A stretch of 64,000 nt of DNA from Roseibium sp. HPY-6 (GCF_040530035.1 NZ_JBEWCD010000001.1:186001-250000), one strand, 5' to 3'. Shown: positions 8,460 to 18,810, numbered from the stretch's first letter. The notes: a model not told the origin generated them from the sequence alone. Program-made: numbers and translations.

Positions 8460-9217
8460 CACAGGCCTCCGCGGAGGATTTTCATCCCGAAGAATGTCGC
8501 TGTGCCACCAACCAACCCTGTCCAGAGAAGATCAAGGCCCGGCAGAAAGAGGAAGAACAAGGGCCCAAGCACAAGACCGACCACCATTGCCGCCTTGTCG
8601 ACAGTCAGGCGCGCCGCGCCCCAGAGCGAACAGAGAAAATAGACCGGTGTCAGAAGCACCAGCGCGCCGGCAACGACATCGGGCAGCCGTTCAACTGCCA
8701 GATAGGCAATCCCCGTCATGCAGAAGACGAAGGACGTCACAGCAGAACCGAACCCGGTAAAATAAGGAAGGCGTGCTTCGCGCGGCAGCTCCGGAAGGGT
8801 GCGCATGGCAAACACCCAGGCGGTGACCGCCACGAAATGCGAGGCAATCAGAAGATGCCAGTTCTTGGTCTTTCCAGGAACCTTCACCATGGGCATAAGG
8901 GCCATCGTCATCGGCATGAGACGAACGGAGGCAAGCGCCACGGCAATGGACGCAGGGATCAGCCCCATGCCCGACGAAAGCGCTCCGGTCAGAACGACAA
9001 TAGACGGTAGAGCCCAGATGAAACCGGTCATTGCAAGAGTTTCTGCGAGCGACAGGCCGGTCTCCCGCGCCAACCCTGCAAACCCGACAAAGGCCGCAGT
9101 GAGGATCAGAGCCGGGATTGATATGGCTGCACGTGCACCCAGCAGAAACCACTCTCTGCCGGATTTGGGCGGATCTTCAGACGGCTTTGACTGCGCGGTC
9201 CCTTTGGGAACGGTCAT
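8459..9217 (-). CDS. azlC: AzlC family branched-chain amino acid exporter large subunit
   Basis: 252 aa. After a ~28-residue polar N-terminus come the AzlC landmarks GFIWALPSIVVLTGALSSG and SVRLMPMTMALMP, then further membrane helices to the C-terminus. AzlC forms the main transport subunit with AzlD, encoded immediately downstream with a one-base overlap. No dedicated regulator (Lrp/AzlB) lies next to it. Confidence 0.92.
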   Translation of the reverse strand: MTVPKGTAQSKPSEDPPKSGREWFLLGARAAISIPALILTAAFVGFAGLARETGLSLAETLAMTGFIWALPSIVVLTGALSSGMGLIPASIAVALASVRLMPMTMALMPMVKVPGKTKNWHLLIASHFVAVTAWVFAMRTLPELPREARLPYFTGFGSAVTSFVFCMTGIAYLAVERLPDVVAGALVLLTPVYFLCSLWGAARLTVDKAAMVVGLVLGPLFFLFLPGLDLLWTGLVGGTATFFGMKILRGGL

Positions 9218-9431
9218 TGGAAGAGAACTCAGACTTCAGATAATAAGGCAGCCTTACATTTTTCGGTGTTTTGTGTCCAGAGCCGGACAGCTACAAGCGA
9301 GAATTCAGCACCGCTTGAAGACGCTATTACTTTGTCAACGATGGCAGCACGGCACCACAACCCCTGCCCGCATTTCGCCTAAATTACCACACTAGATTGA
9401 GATTACTGAATGGTGACTAGAGGGTTTCAAA

Positions 9432-11300
9432 GTGGCAAAAAGTTTCTTGATTCAGTTTCTGTATTTCACGGTGTTTTTGGCAGTCGCGAGTGGTACGGAG
9501 GCCGAGGAACCGGTGTTGGTTCCAAATTGCGGAGGAGCGTACGATCTGTGCGGCTATGTCGAACAGCGCTCCAAAGGGCTTCGAATTCCACATTCGTTTC
9601 AGGATGCAGGACAGTTCAGCGAGGGTCTTGCAGCCGTCAAGATCGACGAAAAATACGGCTATATCGACCGCACCGGCAAAATGGTGATTTCTCCGCGCTA
9701 CGACCTTGCCGGGTCGTTCGAGAAAGGACTTGCGGAAGTCTTCACCGGTCAACTGGCCGGTCTGATCGACCAAAGCGGGAAATATGTTGTCGAACCGCAG
9801 TTCGGGCGTCTCTTCCGCTTCACTGGCAACACCTTTCTTGTCACAGACTCACCCCGGTGGCGCGATACCGATGCGGCATATAAGTTAAGTCAGCAAATTT
9901 CGGTATATCAGGAGCGCGAGAACCGCTTTGGACTTTATCATATTGAAAACGGCCGGATTTCGGACAAACGCTATTTCATCAAAAAGTTTGACGATTTTTC
10001 CCGTGGCTTGATCTGGGCCTCTGAAAACGAGCTCAAGGACGCCAAATTTGGTTTGCTGCGTTCAGACGGGACATGGCAGATCACACCACGATACCGCTCG
10101 GTTTCGCAGCCGTTTAATGGCCTCGCCACCGTCAGCGGTTATCCCAGAAAGGATGGCGACCCCACCCTGTTTGGAGCCGTGGACGAAACCGGAGAACTGG
10201 TAATCCCGCTGAAATTCGGTGGTGTTGGATACCCTAATGGTCAATATGTATCGGTACGCAAGCCAGGAACGGAAAACAGGTACGGCCTCGCTTTGCGCAA
10301 CGGAAATCTGCTTTCCGGGCGCTACTTCGAGAAGGTTTCAATTCCAAGAGACGGCCGGCTTCCGCGTGTCCTAGAGGGAAACCGGTGGTACAGCGTCACC
10401 CCGGACGGCGAACTCGTCACCGACGAGCGAAACGGATATGTTCACAAAACCTGCCCGGGCGGGCTGAAACTGTTCGAACAACATGGGTTTCTTGCCGTTT
10501 CCCATCCGAAAGTGCCGAAGACGTTTGTCACCAGGCAATGGGGCGATCATGTCTTGCACTCAGACCGTGGGTGTAAAAATCCTTGGTCGCTCACCTTCGG
10601 CAAAGGGCAACACAAGATCATCACACAGGATGGCCAGATATTTCCACCCACAGGCTGGTTTGACGGAGAAGTCAAGTTCCACGACGAAATGGCTGCCGTT
10701 TCGTTGAATGATAAAAAGGGGCTTATAGACCAGGCGGGCGCTTACGTCATTCCTCCGGTCTACGATTTCGTCGCTGAGGAACGCGCGAAAAAGCCGGTCG
10801 CTGGGAAAGAAAGCGGCACTGGTGAAAGTTCCAGGATCTACATGGTTCGCTTGGACGGGCGCATCTTCTGGATCGATTCCAACAACAACGAAATCGAGGT
10901 TTATGAGGAACCGCCGATATTACCCGAGAGGGAGAAGATCCTCATTTGCGGGGGTGCGCTTCAAAGATTCGAGGAAAAGGGACGATGGGGCATGAAAGGG
11001 CCTGACGGCGAAACACTGATCGGACCACGATATGTCGCTCTGACATGTTTCAAGCGCGGTTTAGCCTGGGGTGTTCCTTTCGACCTGAACAAATGGTGCC
11101 CGATAGCCCCGGACGGGGAGGAAACGGAGCGTTCCCTATGCCGTGACCACATCAAGGTCACTGACGGTATGAAGTCCCGCCCGGAGGATCTTTCGAGAGA
11201 TCCCTTTCTCAATAGTCTTCTGTGGCTGCGCGCCCAACTCGACTACGCCCAGGGCAAGCGGCTTGTCCCGCCGCGTGAGTTAAGCGCCTCATCGTATTAG
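9432..11300 (+). CDS. Secreted WG-repeat protein
   Basis: 622 aa with an N-terminal signal peptide (hydrophobic core about residues 5-20, probable cleavage after residue 24). The mature part carries repeated KYGYIDRTGKMVISPRY-type units (for example near residues 75, 100, 205, 240, 430 and 525), the signature of WG beta-propeller-like repeats. Some copies are degenerate. Start is GTG 9432, with AGAGGG 7 bases upstream. Function in this family is unknown; binding of a ligand or surface in the periplasm is plausible. Transcribed away from azlC; no operon partner. Confidence 0.85.
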   Translation: MAKSFLIQFLYFTVFLAVASGTEAEEPVLVPNCGGAYDLCGYVEQRSKGLRIPHSFQDAGQFSEGLAAVKIDEKYGYIDRTGKMVISPRYDLAGSFEKGLAEVFTGQLAGLIDQSGKYVVEPQFGRLFRFTGNTFLVTDSPRWRDTDAAYKLSQQISVYQERENRFGLYHIENGRISDKRYFIKKFDDFSRGLIWASENELKDAKFGLLRSDGTWQITPRYRSVSQPFNGLATVSGYPRKDGDPTLFGAVDETGELVIPLKFGGVGYPNGQYVSVRKPGTENRYGLALRNGNLLSGRYFEKVSIPRDGRLPRVLEGNRWYSVTPDGELVTDERNGYVHKTCPGGLKLFEQHGFLAVSHPKVPKTFVTRQWGDHVLHSDRGCKNPWSLTFGKGQHKIITQDGQIFPPTGWFDGEVKFHDEMAAVSLNDKKGLIDQAGAYVIPPVYDFVAEERAKKPVAGKESGTGESSRIYMVRLDGRIFWIDSNNNEIEVYEEPPILPEREKILICGGALQRFEEKGRWGMKGPDGETLIGPRYVALTCFKRGLAWGVPFDLNKWCPIAPDGEETERSLCRDHIKVTDGMKSRPEDLSRDPFLNSLLWLRAQLDYAQGKRLVPPRELSASSY

Positions 11301-11391
11301 ACCAGCCATAGGAGCGAAAATCGCACCTCGCCTTTGACACCTATTGTTGCTCAGACACAAAAGTGATGGGTCGGCATTGGCGTTGACGAAC

Positions 11392-11422
11392 AAAAAACCC
11401 CGGACGTGTTGTCCGGGGTTTT
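11392..11422. terminator. Bidirectional rho-independent terminator
   Basis: Stem CCCCGGAC/GTCCGGGG (11398-11405 with 11411-11418), five-base loop, A-tract on the left and T-tract on the right, so it can end transcription both from clpA (minus) and from the WG-repeat gene (plus). Confidence 0.9.
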
Positions 11423-11444
11423 GCTTATCAGAACCTGCTTGGGC

Positions 11445-13895
11445 TCAATCCGCCAGCGGCACTTTCGGTACGAGGCTTTTCTTGGAGGAACCGCCCTTCC
11501 CGCCACCTGACGACTTGGACTGCTTCGCTGCCGTTGCTTTCGCGGCAGGTTTGCGGCGCCGTTTCGGTTTTGGCTTGGCTTCCGTCTTAGCTTTGGGCTT
11601 GGGCGGTGTTGCCCGCTCCTCGACGCTTTCAAGCAGCAGCCCGTTGCCATCTTCAGAGACGGACACCTTGACCATGCCGCCCTTTTTGAGCTTTCCGAAG
11701 AGAACCTCGTCCGCAAGCGGCCGTTTGATATGCTCCTGGATGATGCGCCCGAGTGGCCGTGCGCCCATCTGGTTGTCATAGCCCTTGGTCGCCAGCCATT
11801 TAACGGCATCTTCGGTCAGCTCGAAGGTCACGTTGCGGTCCGCAAGCTGAACCTCAAGCTGCATGACGAATTTCTCGACCACCTTGTAGACCACTTCCAT
11901 CGGCAGGTTGCCGAACGGAATGATGGCATCGAGGCGATTGCGGAACTCCGGCGTGAACAGCTTGTTGATCGCTTCCGTGTCATCCCCTTCTCGCTTGATG
12001 CGGTTGAAGCCGACCGGCATTTTCGCCATGTCGGACGCACCCGCATTGGTGGTCATGATCAGGATGACATTGCGGAAATCGACCTGCTTGCCGTTGTGAT
12101 CGGTGAGCTTGCCGTGGTCCATCACCTGCAGCAGGATATTGAAGAGATCCGGATGAGCCTTCTCGATCTCGTCAAGCAGCAGCACGCAGTGTGGATGCTG
12201 GTCGACGCCATCGGTCAGAAGCCCGCCCTGGTCAAAACCGACATAGCCCGGAGGTGCACCGATCAGGCGTGAGACCGTGTGGCGTTCCATGTATTCCGAC
12301 ATATCGAACCGGATCAGTTCGACACCGAGTGAAGATGCCAGCTGCCGCGCCACTTCTGTTTTACCAACACCGGTCGGGCCGGAGAACAGGTAGCTGCCGA
12401 TCGGCTTGTCAGGCTCGCGAAGGCCAGCCCTGGCGAGCTTGATTGCAGATGCAAGCGTTTCGATCGCCGAATCCTGGCCGTAGACAACCCGTTTCAGATC
12501 CTTGCCGAGATTTTCCAGAACTTCTGCGTCGTCCTTGGAGACAGACTTTGGCGGGATCCGAGCCATGGTTGCGATTGTATTCTCGATCTCCTTGACCCCG
12601 ATCGTCTTGCGGCGGCGTGCCTCCGGTACAAGCATCTGCGACGCACCGGTTTCATCAAGCACATCGATCGCCTTGTCCGGAAGCTTCCGGTCGGAGATGT
12701 ATTTCGCCGACAGTTCCACAGCCGTCTTGATGGCGTCATTGGTGTAGCGCACCTTGTGGAAGTCTTCGAAATACGGCTTCAGGCCCTTCAGGATATCAAT
12801 TGCATCCGGAATCGTGGGTTCGTTCACGTCGATTTTCTGGAACCGGCGAACAAGCGCCCGATCCTTTTCGAAGAACTGACGATACTCCTTGTAGGTCGTC
12901 GAGCCGATGCAGCGGATGGCACCTGATGCCAGCGCAGGCTTGAGCAGATTGGACGCATCCATAGCGCCCCCTGACGTGGCCCCGGCACCAATGACCGTGT
13001 GGATTTCGTCGATGAACATGACGGCGCCCGGAAAATCCTCGATTTCCTTGACGACCTGTTTCAACCGTTCCTCGAAATCGCCCCGATACCGTGTTCCCGC
13101 CAAGAGTGCTCCCATATCGAGGGAGAAAATCGTAGCGTCCATCAAGACGTCAGGCACATCTTCATTGACGATCCGGTGCGCAAGTCCTTCTGCAATCGCT
13201 GTCTTGCCGACGCCAGGGTCGCCAACGAAGAGAGGATTGTTCTTGGAGCGCCGGCACAGGATCTGGATCGTGCGCTGAATTTCGCTATCGCGGCCGATGA
13301 GCGGATCGATCTTGCCGCTAACGGCCTTTTCATTGAGGTTGACGCAGTAGGCCTCAAGAGCATCGGTCTTCTGATTGGATTTCTTTTCGCCTTCAGAACC
13401 GGGAAGGATGTCTTCCTCGTCCGCTCCTTCGACGGGCCGGGCTTCCGACATTCCAGGACGCTTCGCGATGCCATGCGAGATGTAATTGACGGCGTCGTAA
13501 CGCGTCATGTCCTGATCCTGCAGGAAGTAGGCAGCATGACTTTCGCGTTCGGCAAAGATCGCGACGAGCACATTGGCGCCCGTCACCTCTTCTCTGCCCG
13601 ACGACTGGACGTGGATAACCGCGCGCTGAATAACGCGCTGGAACCCGGCTGTCGGCTTTGAATCTTCGTCACTGTCCGTGACCAGATTGTCCAGTTCGGT
13701 TTCGATATACTCCAGCAAATTGCGCCGGATCGTGTCCAGGTCCACGTTACAAGCCCGCATGACGGCTGCCGCGTCCTGATCGTCCAGCAGCGCCAGCAGA
13801 AGATGCTCTAGCGTGGCGTATTCCTGCTGACGTTCGTTCGCGAACGCCAGTGCCTGATGAAGGGCTTTTTCAAGACTGCGTGAGAAAGAAGGCAC
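11445..13895 (-). CDS. clpA: ATP-dependent Clp protease ATP-binding subunit ClpA
   Basis: 816 aa. An N-terminal Clp repeat domain (about 1-145, where ClpS docks) is followed by two AAA+ modules with Walker A motifs GDPGVGKTA and GPTGVGKTE and Walker B motifs VMFIDE and LLLDE. A VGF tripeptide before [10 protein letters not shown] occupies the position of the IGL/IGF loop that docks to ClpP. The last ~55 residues are a Lys/Pro/Ala-rich basic tail ending VPKVPLAD, longer than E. coli ClpA and of a type I associate with rhizobial ClpA. It lies 12 bases after clpS. A ClpP is encoded elsewhere in the window (25009-25623). Confidence 0.97.
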   Translation of the reverse strand: MPSFSRSLEKALHQALAFANERQQEYATLEHLLLALLDDQDAAAVMRACNVDLDTIRRNLLEYIETELDNLVTDSDEDSKPTAGFQRVIQRAVIHVQSSGREEVTGANVLVAIFAERESHAAYFLQDQDMTRYDAVNYISHGIAKRPGMSEARPVEGADEEDILPGSEGEKKSNQKTDALEAYCVNLNEKAVSGKIDPLIGRDSEIQRTIQILCRRSKNNPLFVGDPGVGKTAIAEGLAHRIVNEDVPDVLMDATIFSLDMGALLAGTRYRGDFEERLKQVVKEIEDFPGAVMFIDEIHTVIGAGATSGGAMDASNLLKPALASGAIRCIGSTTYKEYRQFFEKDRALVRRFQKIDVNEPTIPDAIDILKGLKPYFEDFHKVRYTNDAIKTAVELSAKYISDRKLPDKAIDVLDETGASQMLVPEARRRKTIGVKEIENTIATMARIPPKSVSKDDAEVLENLGKDLKRVVYGQDSAIETLASAIKLARAGLREPDKPIGSYLFSGPTGVGKTEVARQLASSLGVELIRFDMSEYMERHTVSRLIGAPPGYVGFDQGGLLTDGVDQHPHCVLLLDEIEKAHPDLFNILLQVMDHGKLTDHNGKQVDFRNVILIMTTNAGASDMAKMPVGFNRIKREGDDTEAINKLFTPEFRNRLDAIIPFGNLPMEVVYKVVEKFVMQLEVQLADRNVTFELTEDAVKWLATKGYDNQMGARPLGRIIQEHIKRPLADEVLFGKLKKGGMVKVSVSEDGNGLLLESVEERATPPKPKAKTEAKPKPKRRRKPAAKATAAKQSKSSGGGKGGSSKKSLVPKVPLAD

Positions 13896-13907
13896 GTACG
13901 TAAGTCC

Positions 13908-14264
13908 TCACTTTTTTTCCATGACGCATTGCAAAGGATGCTGATGTTTGCGAGCAAAGTCCATCACCTGTGTCACTTTGGTTTCGGCGACCTCGTAGGA
14001 AAAAATCCCACATTCTCCGACACCATGATGATGCACATGCAGCATAATGCGGGTCGCTTCTTCCCGATTCTTCTGGAAGAAGTTCTCTACAACATGAATG
14101 ACAAATTCCATCGGCGTGTAATCGTCGTTCAACAGCAGCACACGATAGAGATTTGGCCGCTTTGTGATCGTTTTCGTACGGGTAACGACAACGGTTCCGG
14201 CGTCATCACCGTCATCGTTGTAGTCTGAACCCGCCGACATTGCCGTATCTATCGCCTCTATCAT
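13908..14264 (-). CDS. clpS: ClpS adaptor for ClpAP (N-end rule)
   Basis: The core from about 35 residues after the start, [19 protein letters not shown] then [13 protein letters not shown] and PLQCVMEKK, is classical ClpS1, which delivers N-degron substrates to ClpA. The conserved region begins well inside the open frame. ATG 14264 is taken as start; ATG 14240 (MSAGSD...) is equally possible, and neither has a strong ribosome-binding site. A GTG at 14312 would make it unusually long. First gene of the clpS-clpA operon. Confidence 0.95.
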   Translation of the reverse strand: MIEAIDTAMSAGSDYNDDGDDAGTVVVTRTKTITKRPNLYRVLLLNDDYTPMEFVIHVVENFFQKNREEATRIMLHVHHHGVGECGIFSYEVAETKVTQVMDFARKHQHPLQCVMEKK

Positions 14265-14640
14265 TCCGGCTATTACCAGTGTCTTCAGGCCGGTACGTGT
14301 GACGCATGACACCCGAACCGGTTGTTGGTTCCGCAGAATGTTGCCCTGCGGGATTTACGTCTTAATGGGTAATCCTGCCGCGCAAGCCTCGCTGGCGCAA
14401 TGGTCGATTTCATCAAGATTAAGGTGAACGCCCTGTTTGAAGCAGAAGCGCTACCGTCATTGACGAATGTAGGTGTCTGAAAAACGATTAAAAGGTGGGA
14501 CCGAAGGCCAAATCCGCGTGATCTGGAATTCAATTCCTGTCGGACGTCAAAATGTGGGCATATCTGTCCAAATACGAAAAAACCCGGCTCGCCTGAACCG
14601 GGTTTTAGCAAAGAAACGTCGTTTAACGGCGTGAAGAGGC
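14265..14640. other. Gap between clpS and the phasin gene
   Basis: About 375 bases. It holds the phasin terminator at 14577-14606 and presumably the clpS-clpA promoter. No gene with a convincing start and codon pattern was found on either strand. Confidence 0.6.
14577..14606 (-). terminator. Rho-independent terminator of the phasin gene
   Basis: Stem AACCCGG/CCGGGTT (14581-14587 with 14598-14604), flanked by A's and T's, 35 bases past the phasin stop codon. Confidence 0.85.
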
Positions 14641-14973
14641 TTACTTAGCCATTTTGCCGAGAACGCCTTCATACGGCTTGTATGCATCTTTGGACATGTC
14701 GGTGACCATTTCGCCGAGCTTGGTCATTTCACCGACAAAACCTTCGTAGCTGGTTTTGACATAGTCAGCCTGAGCTTCGAAAGCTTTGTCCAGAGACTTG
14801 GAAGCAACCAGCTTTTCCACCGCAGCAGTACCTTCTTCGAAGGACTTCTTCTGGTAATCGGCTACTTCAGCTGCAATCGCCTGGAAACCTTTGCTCATCG
14901 TACCGAAAGATTCCATGGCCATGTCCATGTTGTCTTTGCTCAACTTCTGGAGATCTTCAAAGCTGTTCATCAT
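14641..14973 (-). CDS. Phasin family protein (PHB granule coat)
   Basis: 110 aa, small, Lys/Glu/Ala-rich and helical, with the phasin pattern FEDLQKLSKDNMDMAMESFGT, YQKKSFEEGTAAVEKL and a FEAQADYVKTSYEGFV block. Phasins coat polyhydroxybutyrate granules and are usually repressed by PhaR when no granules are present. ATG 14973 follows GAGGG. The upstream region carries two TGCA-N-TGCA dyads consistent with PhaR control. Confidence 0.92.
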   Translation of the reverse strand: MMNSFEDLQKLSKDNMDMAMESFGTMSKGFQAIAAEVADYQKKSFEEGTAAVEKLVASKSLDKAFEAQADYVKTSYEGFVGEMTKLGEMVTDMSKDAYKPYEGVLGKMAK

Positions 14974-15582
14974 CTAACTGCCCTCATCCGGCGGACCGGG
15001 TGCCAGGGCCTGTTTCAACGACCCTAATAGGCTGCCGGCGCGCGCATCGCGTTACCTACGGGAAATCGTCGTAATGCACTGCACAATAACTGTCAAGATG
15101 ATTTTGCATTGCAGCAACAACCATTACGAGAAATTAATTTTTACAATCCCATAAGGCGAAAATTGTACTGCTTACACGCCCCCGGAGCACCGTCATTCTC
15201 ATATGTTTGCGACACATGACCTAGAGCCTTTTGAAGCTGCTCACTCTATTCAAAGAAGGCACATCATGTTACAGCGACTCCGCGATACGGCGCGTTAACA
15301 TCCTGTTTAGCAAAAAATCCAGATTTCCAATGTATCTAGTGAGGAAATACTATGAGCGTAGAATTTTTTACTTTACAGCCGATTTTAACCATTAGTTAAC
15401 TCTAACAAAAAACACTTTTTTAAAGTGCTTTTTCAGCAATCCATTTACACATTCGTAACCGTGATTCCATCAAATGGGACTTACGACGAGGGGCGCCGAT
15501 TTGAATCGCAGGGGGATGATTCAACGGGCAAACCTTCAGACAGAAACGTGTGACCCGGAATGGGATAGTAACTGTGTTTGGT
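14974..15582. other. AT-rich intergenic region upstream of phasin and dacA-like genes
   Basis: About 600 bases between divergently transcribed genes. Seen: tandem dyads at 15075-15083 and 15105-15113 (possible PhaR sites), a 10-codon frame at 15266-15298 with GAAGG 6 bases upstream (possible leader or gene remnant), and a weak AT-rich hairpin with T-tract at 15413-15433. Nothing else could be supported. Confidence 0.5.
15075..15113. promoter_or_regulatory. Tandem TGCA-N-TGCA dyads, candidate PhaR operators for the phasin gene
   Basis: TGCACTGCA (15075-15083) and TGCATTGCA (15105-15113) are centred exactly 30 bp apart, about 100-140 bp upstream of the phasin start. PhaR repressors of alphaproteobacterial phasin genes bind TGC/GCA-rich sequences; the assignment is inferred from sequence type and location. 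Confidence 0.5.
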
Positions 15583-17274
15583 ATGCGTTTTCTTCGCAAG
15601 ACAAGAATATTCGCCAGAGCGGGCAAAATACTGGTCCTCAGCGCTCTGGCGCTCAGTCTCCCTGCAGCAGCCTTAGCCAACCCCAAATACGCGGGCATTG
15701 TCGTCGACGCCAAGACCGGCAAGACGCTTTATGCTTCGTCCGCTGATGCTTATCGCTACCCGGCTTCGCTGACCAAGATCATGACACTGTATGTGGTCTT
15801 CGAGGAACTCGAAGCCGGCAGGCTGTCCCTCAGCTCACGCTTGAAAGTTTCAAAATACGCCGCTGGCAGGCCGCCGTCGAAACTGGGCCTGAAGGCTGGT
15901 AAGACCATCAAGGTCAAGGACGCTATTCTCGCGCTCGTCACGAAATCGGCCAACGATGTTGCGACGGTCGTTGCTGAGAACATCAGCGGATCGGAAAAGA
16001 AGTTCGCTGAACGCATGACGCGCACAGCACGCTCGCTCGGGATGAAAAAAACAACATTCCGGAACCCTCACGGACTGCCAAACTCCGGACAGCGCACCAG
16101 CGCGAGGGACATGGCGACCCTGGGCCGCGCGATTCAGGAACACTTCCCGCAATATTACGGGTACTTCAACACCCGTTCTTATAAATACGGCGGACGTACC
16201 TACGGCAACCACAACAAGCTGCTTGGCCGCGTCAAGGGTGTGGATGGAATCAAGACCGGTTACATCAGGGCTTCCGGTTTCAACCTTGTCACGTCGGTAA
16301 ACCGGAACGGACGTCAGATTGTTGCAGTGGTGATGGGCGGAAGATCAGGTGCCTCCCGCAATGCGCAAATGACAAAGCTGATCAACCGCTACCTGTCAAA
16401 GGCGAGCCGCGGCAAGAAAACCGTGCCGGCGATCGCCAAAGGTGGCGCGGCGCCGATTTTTGTTGCAAGTGCTCTGAAGAGCCCGCCTCTTCCGCAAGCC
16501 AAGCCGGGAAGCCAGCCTGCACCCGCCACCGGGTCACCGATGGTGCTCGCATTCAACTCCTCGGCCAAACCAGCCGCAGCAGTGCCCGCACCGGCTCCTA
16601 CGCCACAGTCGGCAACGTCAGCAGCGGCACAACGGCCAACAGTTCCAGGTTTCGGCGAAGCCGTTCCCTTGCCCCCGAAACTTGTCAAACAGCGCTTTGA
16701 CGAGACCTTCGCTGTGGCGACGGCACTGCCTCCGATCCGGCGCGAAAACCAGGATCTTGACCTGACCACGAATTCAGTCTCCAGCAAGGTGTTGCTTGCG
16801 GCGGCACAAGAAAAGACGACGCGTAGTGCAGGTGCCGCGAGCGCACGGCAAAATCAGCCGGCGCCGCCCAAAACGATCACGGTCAAAACCGTTGCCATTG
16901 AGACGGTACCTGCTCCCGAAGTTGGTTCAAAACCCGTCAAAATCGCAACCGCTTCCGCAGCATCTCCGATCGCGGAAAGCCGTGGGGATACGGTCACGGT
17001 TGCCACCAGCGACAGACCCGACATCGAGCCGGGCTGGCAGGTTCAGATCGCCGCATCAGAAACGGAAAATCAGGCTGTGGCTCTCCTGAAGAAGGCCAAG
17101 GCCCGGACAGGTGCAGCCCTGCGTGGCCGCTCACCCTATACCGAACCTGTTGAAGCAAACGGACAGACGCTATACCGCGCGCGTTTCGTTGGCTTTGATA
17201 CGAAATCGTCCGCCCGAAGGGCATGCAGAACACTCAAAAAGGCAAAATTTGCCTGCTTCGCCATCTACCAGTAA
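15583..17274 (+). CDS. Serine-type D-Ala-D-Ala carboxypeptidase (S11/PBP5-like) with SPOR domain
   Basis: 563 aa from ATG 15583; an upstream GTG at 15550 adds 11 residues before a normal signal peptide (MRFLRKTRIF, hydrophobic core, cleavage after LPAAALA). The catalytic triad motifs are S62-LTK, S122-AN and K224-TG. About residues 245-480 are Pro/Ala/Lys-rich low-complexity linker. The C-terminal ~75 residues (WQVQIAASETENQAVALLKKA onward) are a SPOR domain that binds denuded septal peptidoglycan. It should trim pentapeptide stems in the periplasm and localise to the division site. Confidence 0.93.
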   Translation: MRFLRKTRIFARAGKILVLSALALSLPAAALANPKYAGIVVDAKTGKTLYASSADAYRYPASLTKIMTLYVVFEELEAGRLSLSSRLKVSKYAAGRPPSKLGLKAGKTIKVKDAILALVTKSANDVATVVAENISGSEKKFAERMTRTARSLGMKKTTFRNPHGLPNSGQRTSARDMATLGRAIQEHFPQYYGYFNTRSYKYGGRTYGNHNKLLGRVKGVDGIKTGYIRASGFNLVTSVNRNGRQIVAVVMGGRSGASRNAQMTKLINRYLSKASRGKKTVPAIAKGGAAPIFVASALKSPPLPQAKPGSQPAPATGSPMVLAFNSSAKPAAAVPAPAPTPQSATSAAAQRPTVPGFGEAVPLPPKLVKQRFDETFAVATALPPIRRENQDLDLTTNSVSSKVLLAAAQEKTTRSAGAASARQNQPAPPKTITVKTVAIETVPAPEVGSKPVKIATASAASPIAESRGDTVTVATSDRPDIEPGWQVQIAASETENQAVALLKKAKARTGAALRGRSPYTEPVEANGQTLYRARFVGFDTKSSARRACRTLKKAKFACFAIYQ

Positions 17275-17291
17275 CTGCGTAACGGATGCCG

Positions 17292-17999
17292 TCAATGTCT
17301 TCTGAGAAGCGTGTCTTTAGCCTCGTTGATTTTCGCCGCGAGGAAACCGGATCCTCCCTTGTCGGGGTGAACCCGCAGCATAAGCCGGCGATGCGCGGCT
17401 CGAATTTCCGCGTCCCCGGCATTGGGCGAAAGCCCCAGGATCTCGTAGGCCTCCTCATCTGTCATGGGGCCAGAGCTCGGCGCGCTTCCTTGCCCCTCTG
17501 TTCCATCAGACTGGAAGTGTTCACGCCATCCGGCAAGCCGGCGGTCGAGATAAGCTTCGACTAGTTTACGGCTCTGTTCGTCCTGCGCGCATTCCAGCCA
17601 GAATGAATGCAGGTCTAGCTCGGACAAATCGTCCAGCATTCGGCCTTGGAACCCGCCGGCCAGAACACTGCCGGTCATTGCCCCGGTGTCGTGGTCCAGT
17701 TCCATTTCAACCATTGCTGTGCGAACGCGGGAACGTTGACCTGATGCCTTGTTTGGCTTGTATGTACCCGTAAGTCCTCCAAGGCCCGCAACACCCAGCA
17801 GAGATAATCCAAACCCGATGAGCGGTATTGCGAACATGAATCGGCCGGTGAGCATGAAAATGCCGCCGAGAACCAGCAGCAAAATACCACCATATCTGCG
17901 CATCTTACGCGCAAGATCGGCCGGGTTGGCTTGCACGAAACCGCGTGCACCAAACACAACGGCCAAAAGCAATATCAGTCCAATCAGAAAATAAAACAT
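17292..17999 (-). CDS. Membrane-anchored J-domain (DnaJ-like) protein
   Basis: 235 aa. One transmembrane helix at residues 1-20 and a hydrophobic hairpin at about 38-75, then a soluble region, and a C-terminal J domain (about 178-235, [15 protein letters not shown]...[12 protein letters not shown]) with the HPD signature that activates Hsp70. The C-terminal J domain behind N-terminal membrane helices resembles Tim14/Pam18-type proteins rather than DnaJ. Its ATG overlaps the stop of the VWA gene by one base (TGATG), so translation is coupled. Confidence 0.88.
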   Translation of the reverse strand: MFYFLIGLILLLAVVFGARGFVQANPADLARKMRRYGGILLLVLGGIFMLTGRFMFAIPLIGFGLSLLGVAGLGGLTGTYKPNKASGQRSRVRTAMVEMELDHDTGAMTGSVLAGGFQGRMLDDLSELDLHSFWLECAQDEQSRKLVEAYLDRRLAGWREHFQSDGTEGQGSAPSSGPMTDEEAYEILGLSPNAGDAEIRAAHRRLMLRVHPDKGGSGFLAAKINEAKDTLLRRH

Positions 18000-18733
18000 C
18001 AGCCAGGCTTGATTTGCTGCAGCAGCAAGCGGGCGCCCTGCCCGCCTTTCTTTTCAAGTGCCTTGAGCGCCCCGTGACCACCGCTTGCAAACACAGCAAC
18101 CGCTTTCAGAAGCTCGGCGAGCTGCTGCGCCGACCCGGCATCAAACGGACAGTAGGCACCATTCGTCAGGCGCGCCATTTCGCGGAAAGCCTGTTCGGCG
18201 ACGCCGTCGCGGCCCTCCTGGAACAGGAACATCGGCACACCCAAGAGCCCGAGTTGCCCGGCCCTGTCACACAAAACGTCGACATCTTCTTCCATGCAAT
18301 CGCCGACATAGACAAGCGCAGCGACCTTGTCTTCTGCAGCAGAGTTCAAAGCGGCAGTGAGCACTTTGCCGATTTGGGTGCGACCGCCCTGTACCGAGAT
18401 GCGGCTCATGGCCTTTGCAAGCTCGTCGCTGCGTTCGAACCAGCGCGAGGCGCGGCATTCACCGAAGCCTCGAAAATACACCAGCTTGATTTTCAGGCCA
18501 CCGATCTGTCCCGCTTCCTGAAACATTTCAGCTTGGATGTGACACGCCCTGTCCCACGTGGGCTGGCGGCTCATTGTCGCGTCCAGTGCGAAAATAAGCC
18601 GGCCACCGCTTCCCGATTGCGGTTTGATTTCCTTTGCTTTTGCCAGAAACGCCGAGATGTCGTCGGATGCAGACGGAACCTGTGCGTTCCGCCTGACGAG
18701 CGTCTCCTTCATGTCGTCCCGGTCTTTTGCCAT
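17999..18733 (-). CDS. Von Willebrand factor A domain protein (TerY-like)
   Basis: 244 aa from ATG 18733, preceded by AAGGA; a longer frame to 18823 has no ribosome-binding site and unlike composition. The VWA fold begins [12 protein letters not shown], a MIDAS D-x-T-x-S metal site, and continues with [11 protein letters not shown] and [12 protein letters not shown]. No signal peptide is seen, so it is probably cytoplasmic. Coupled to the downstream membrane J-domain gene by a one-base overlap, suggesting the two proteins work together, possibly in Hsp70-linked protein handling. Confidence 0.85.
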   Translation of the reverse strand: MAKDRDDMKETLVRRNAQVPSASDDISAFLAKAKEIKPQSGSGGRLIFALDATMSRQPTWDRACHIQAEMFQEAGQIGGLKIKLVYFRGFGECRASRWFERSDELAKAMSRISVQGGRTQIGKVLTAALNSAAEDKVAALVYVGDCMEEDVDVLCDRAGQLGLLGVPMFLFQEGRDGVAEQAFREMARLTNGAYCPFDAGSAQQLAELLKAVAVFASGGHGALKALEKKGGQGARLLLQQIKPG

Positions 18734-18810
18734 CCCGCCTGGTCCTTGTCGCAGTCTCTGAAACTGAAAGTGGGCATGTGAGCACTTTTTGGCAAGTTTG
18801 ATGCAGGACC

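Noticed and set aside
12999..13661. 220-codon plus-strand frame inside clpA
   Set aside because: Antisense to the conserved AAA+ region; low-complexity charged translation.
14285..14611. 108-codon minus-strand frame between clpS and the phasin gene
   Set aside because: Runs through the phasin terminator hairpin and has no ribosome-binding site.
17945..18781. 278-codon plus-strand frame over the VWA gene
   Set aside because: Antisense to the VWA protein, which shows a clear MIDAS motif; no start signal.
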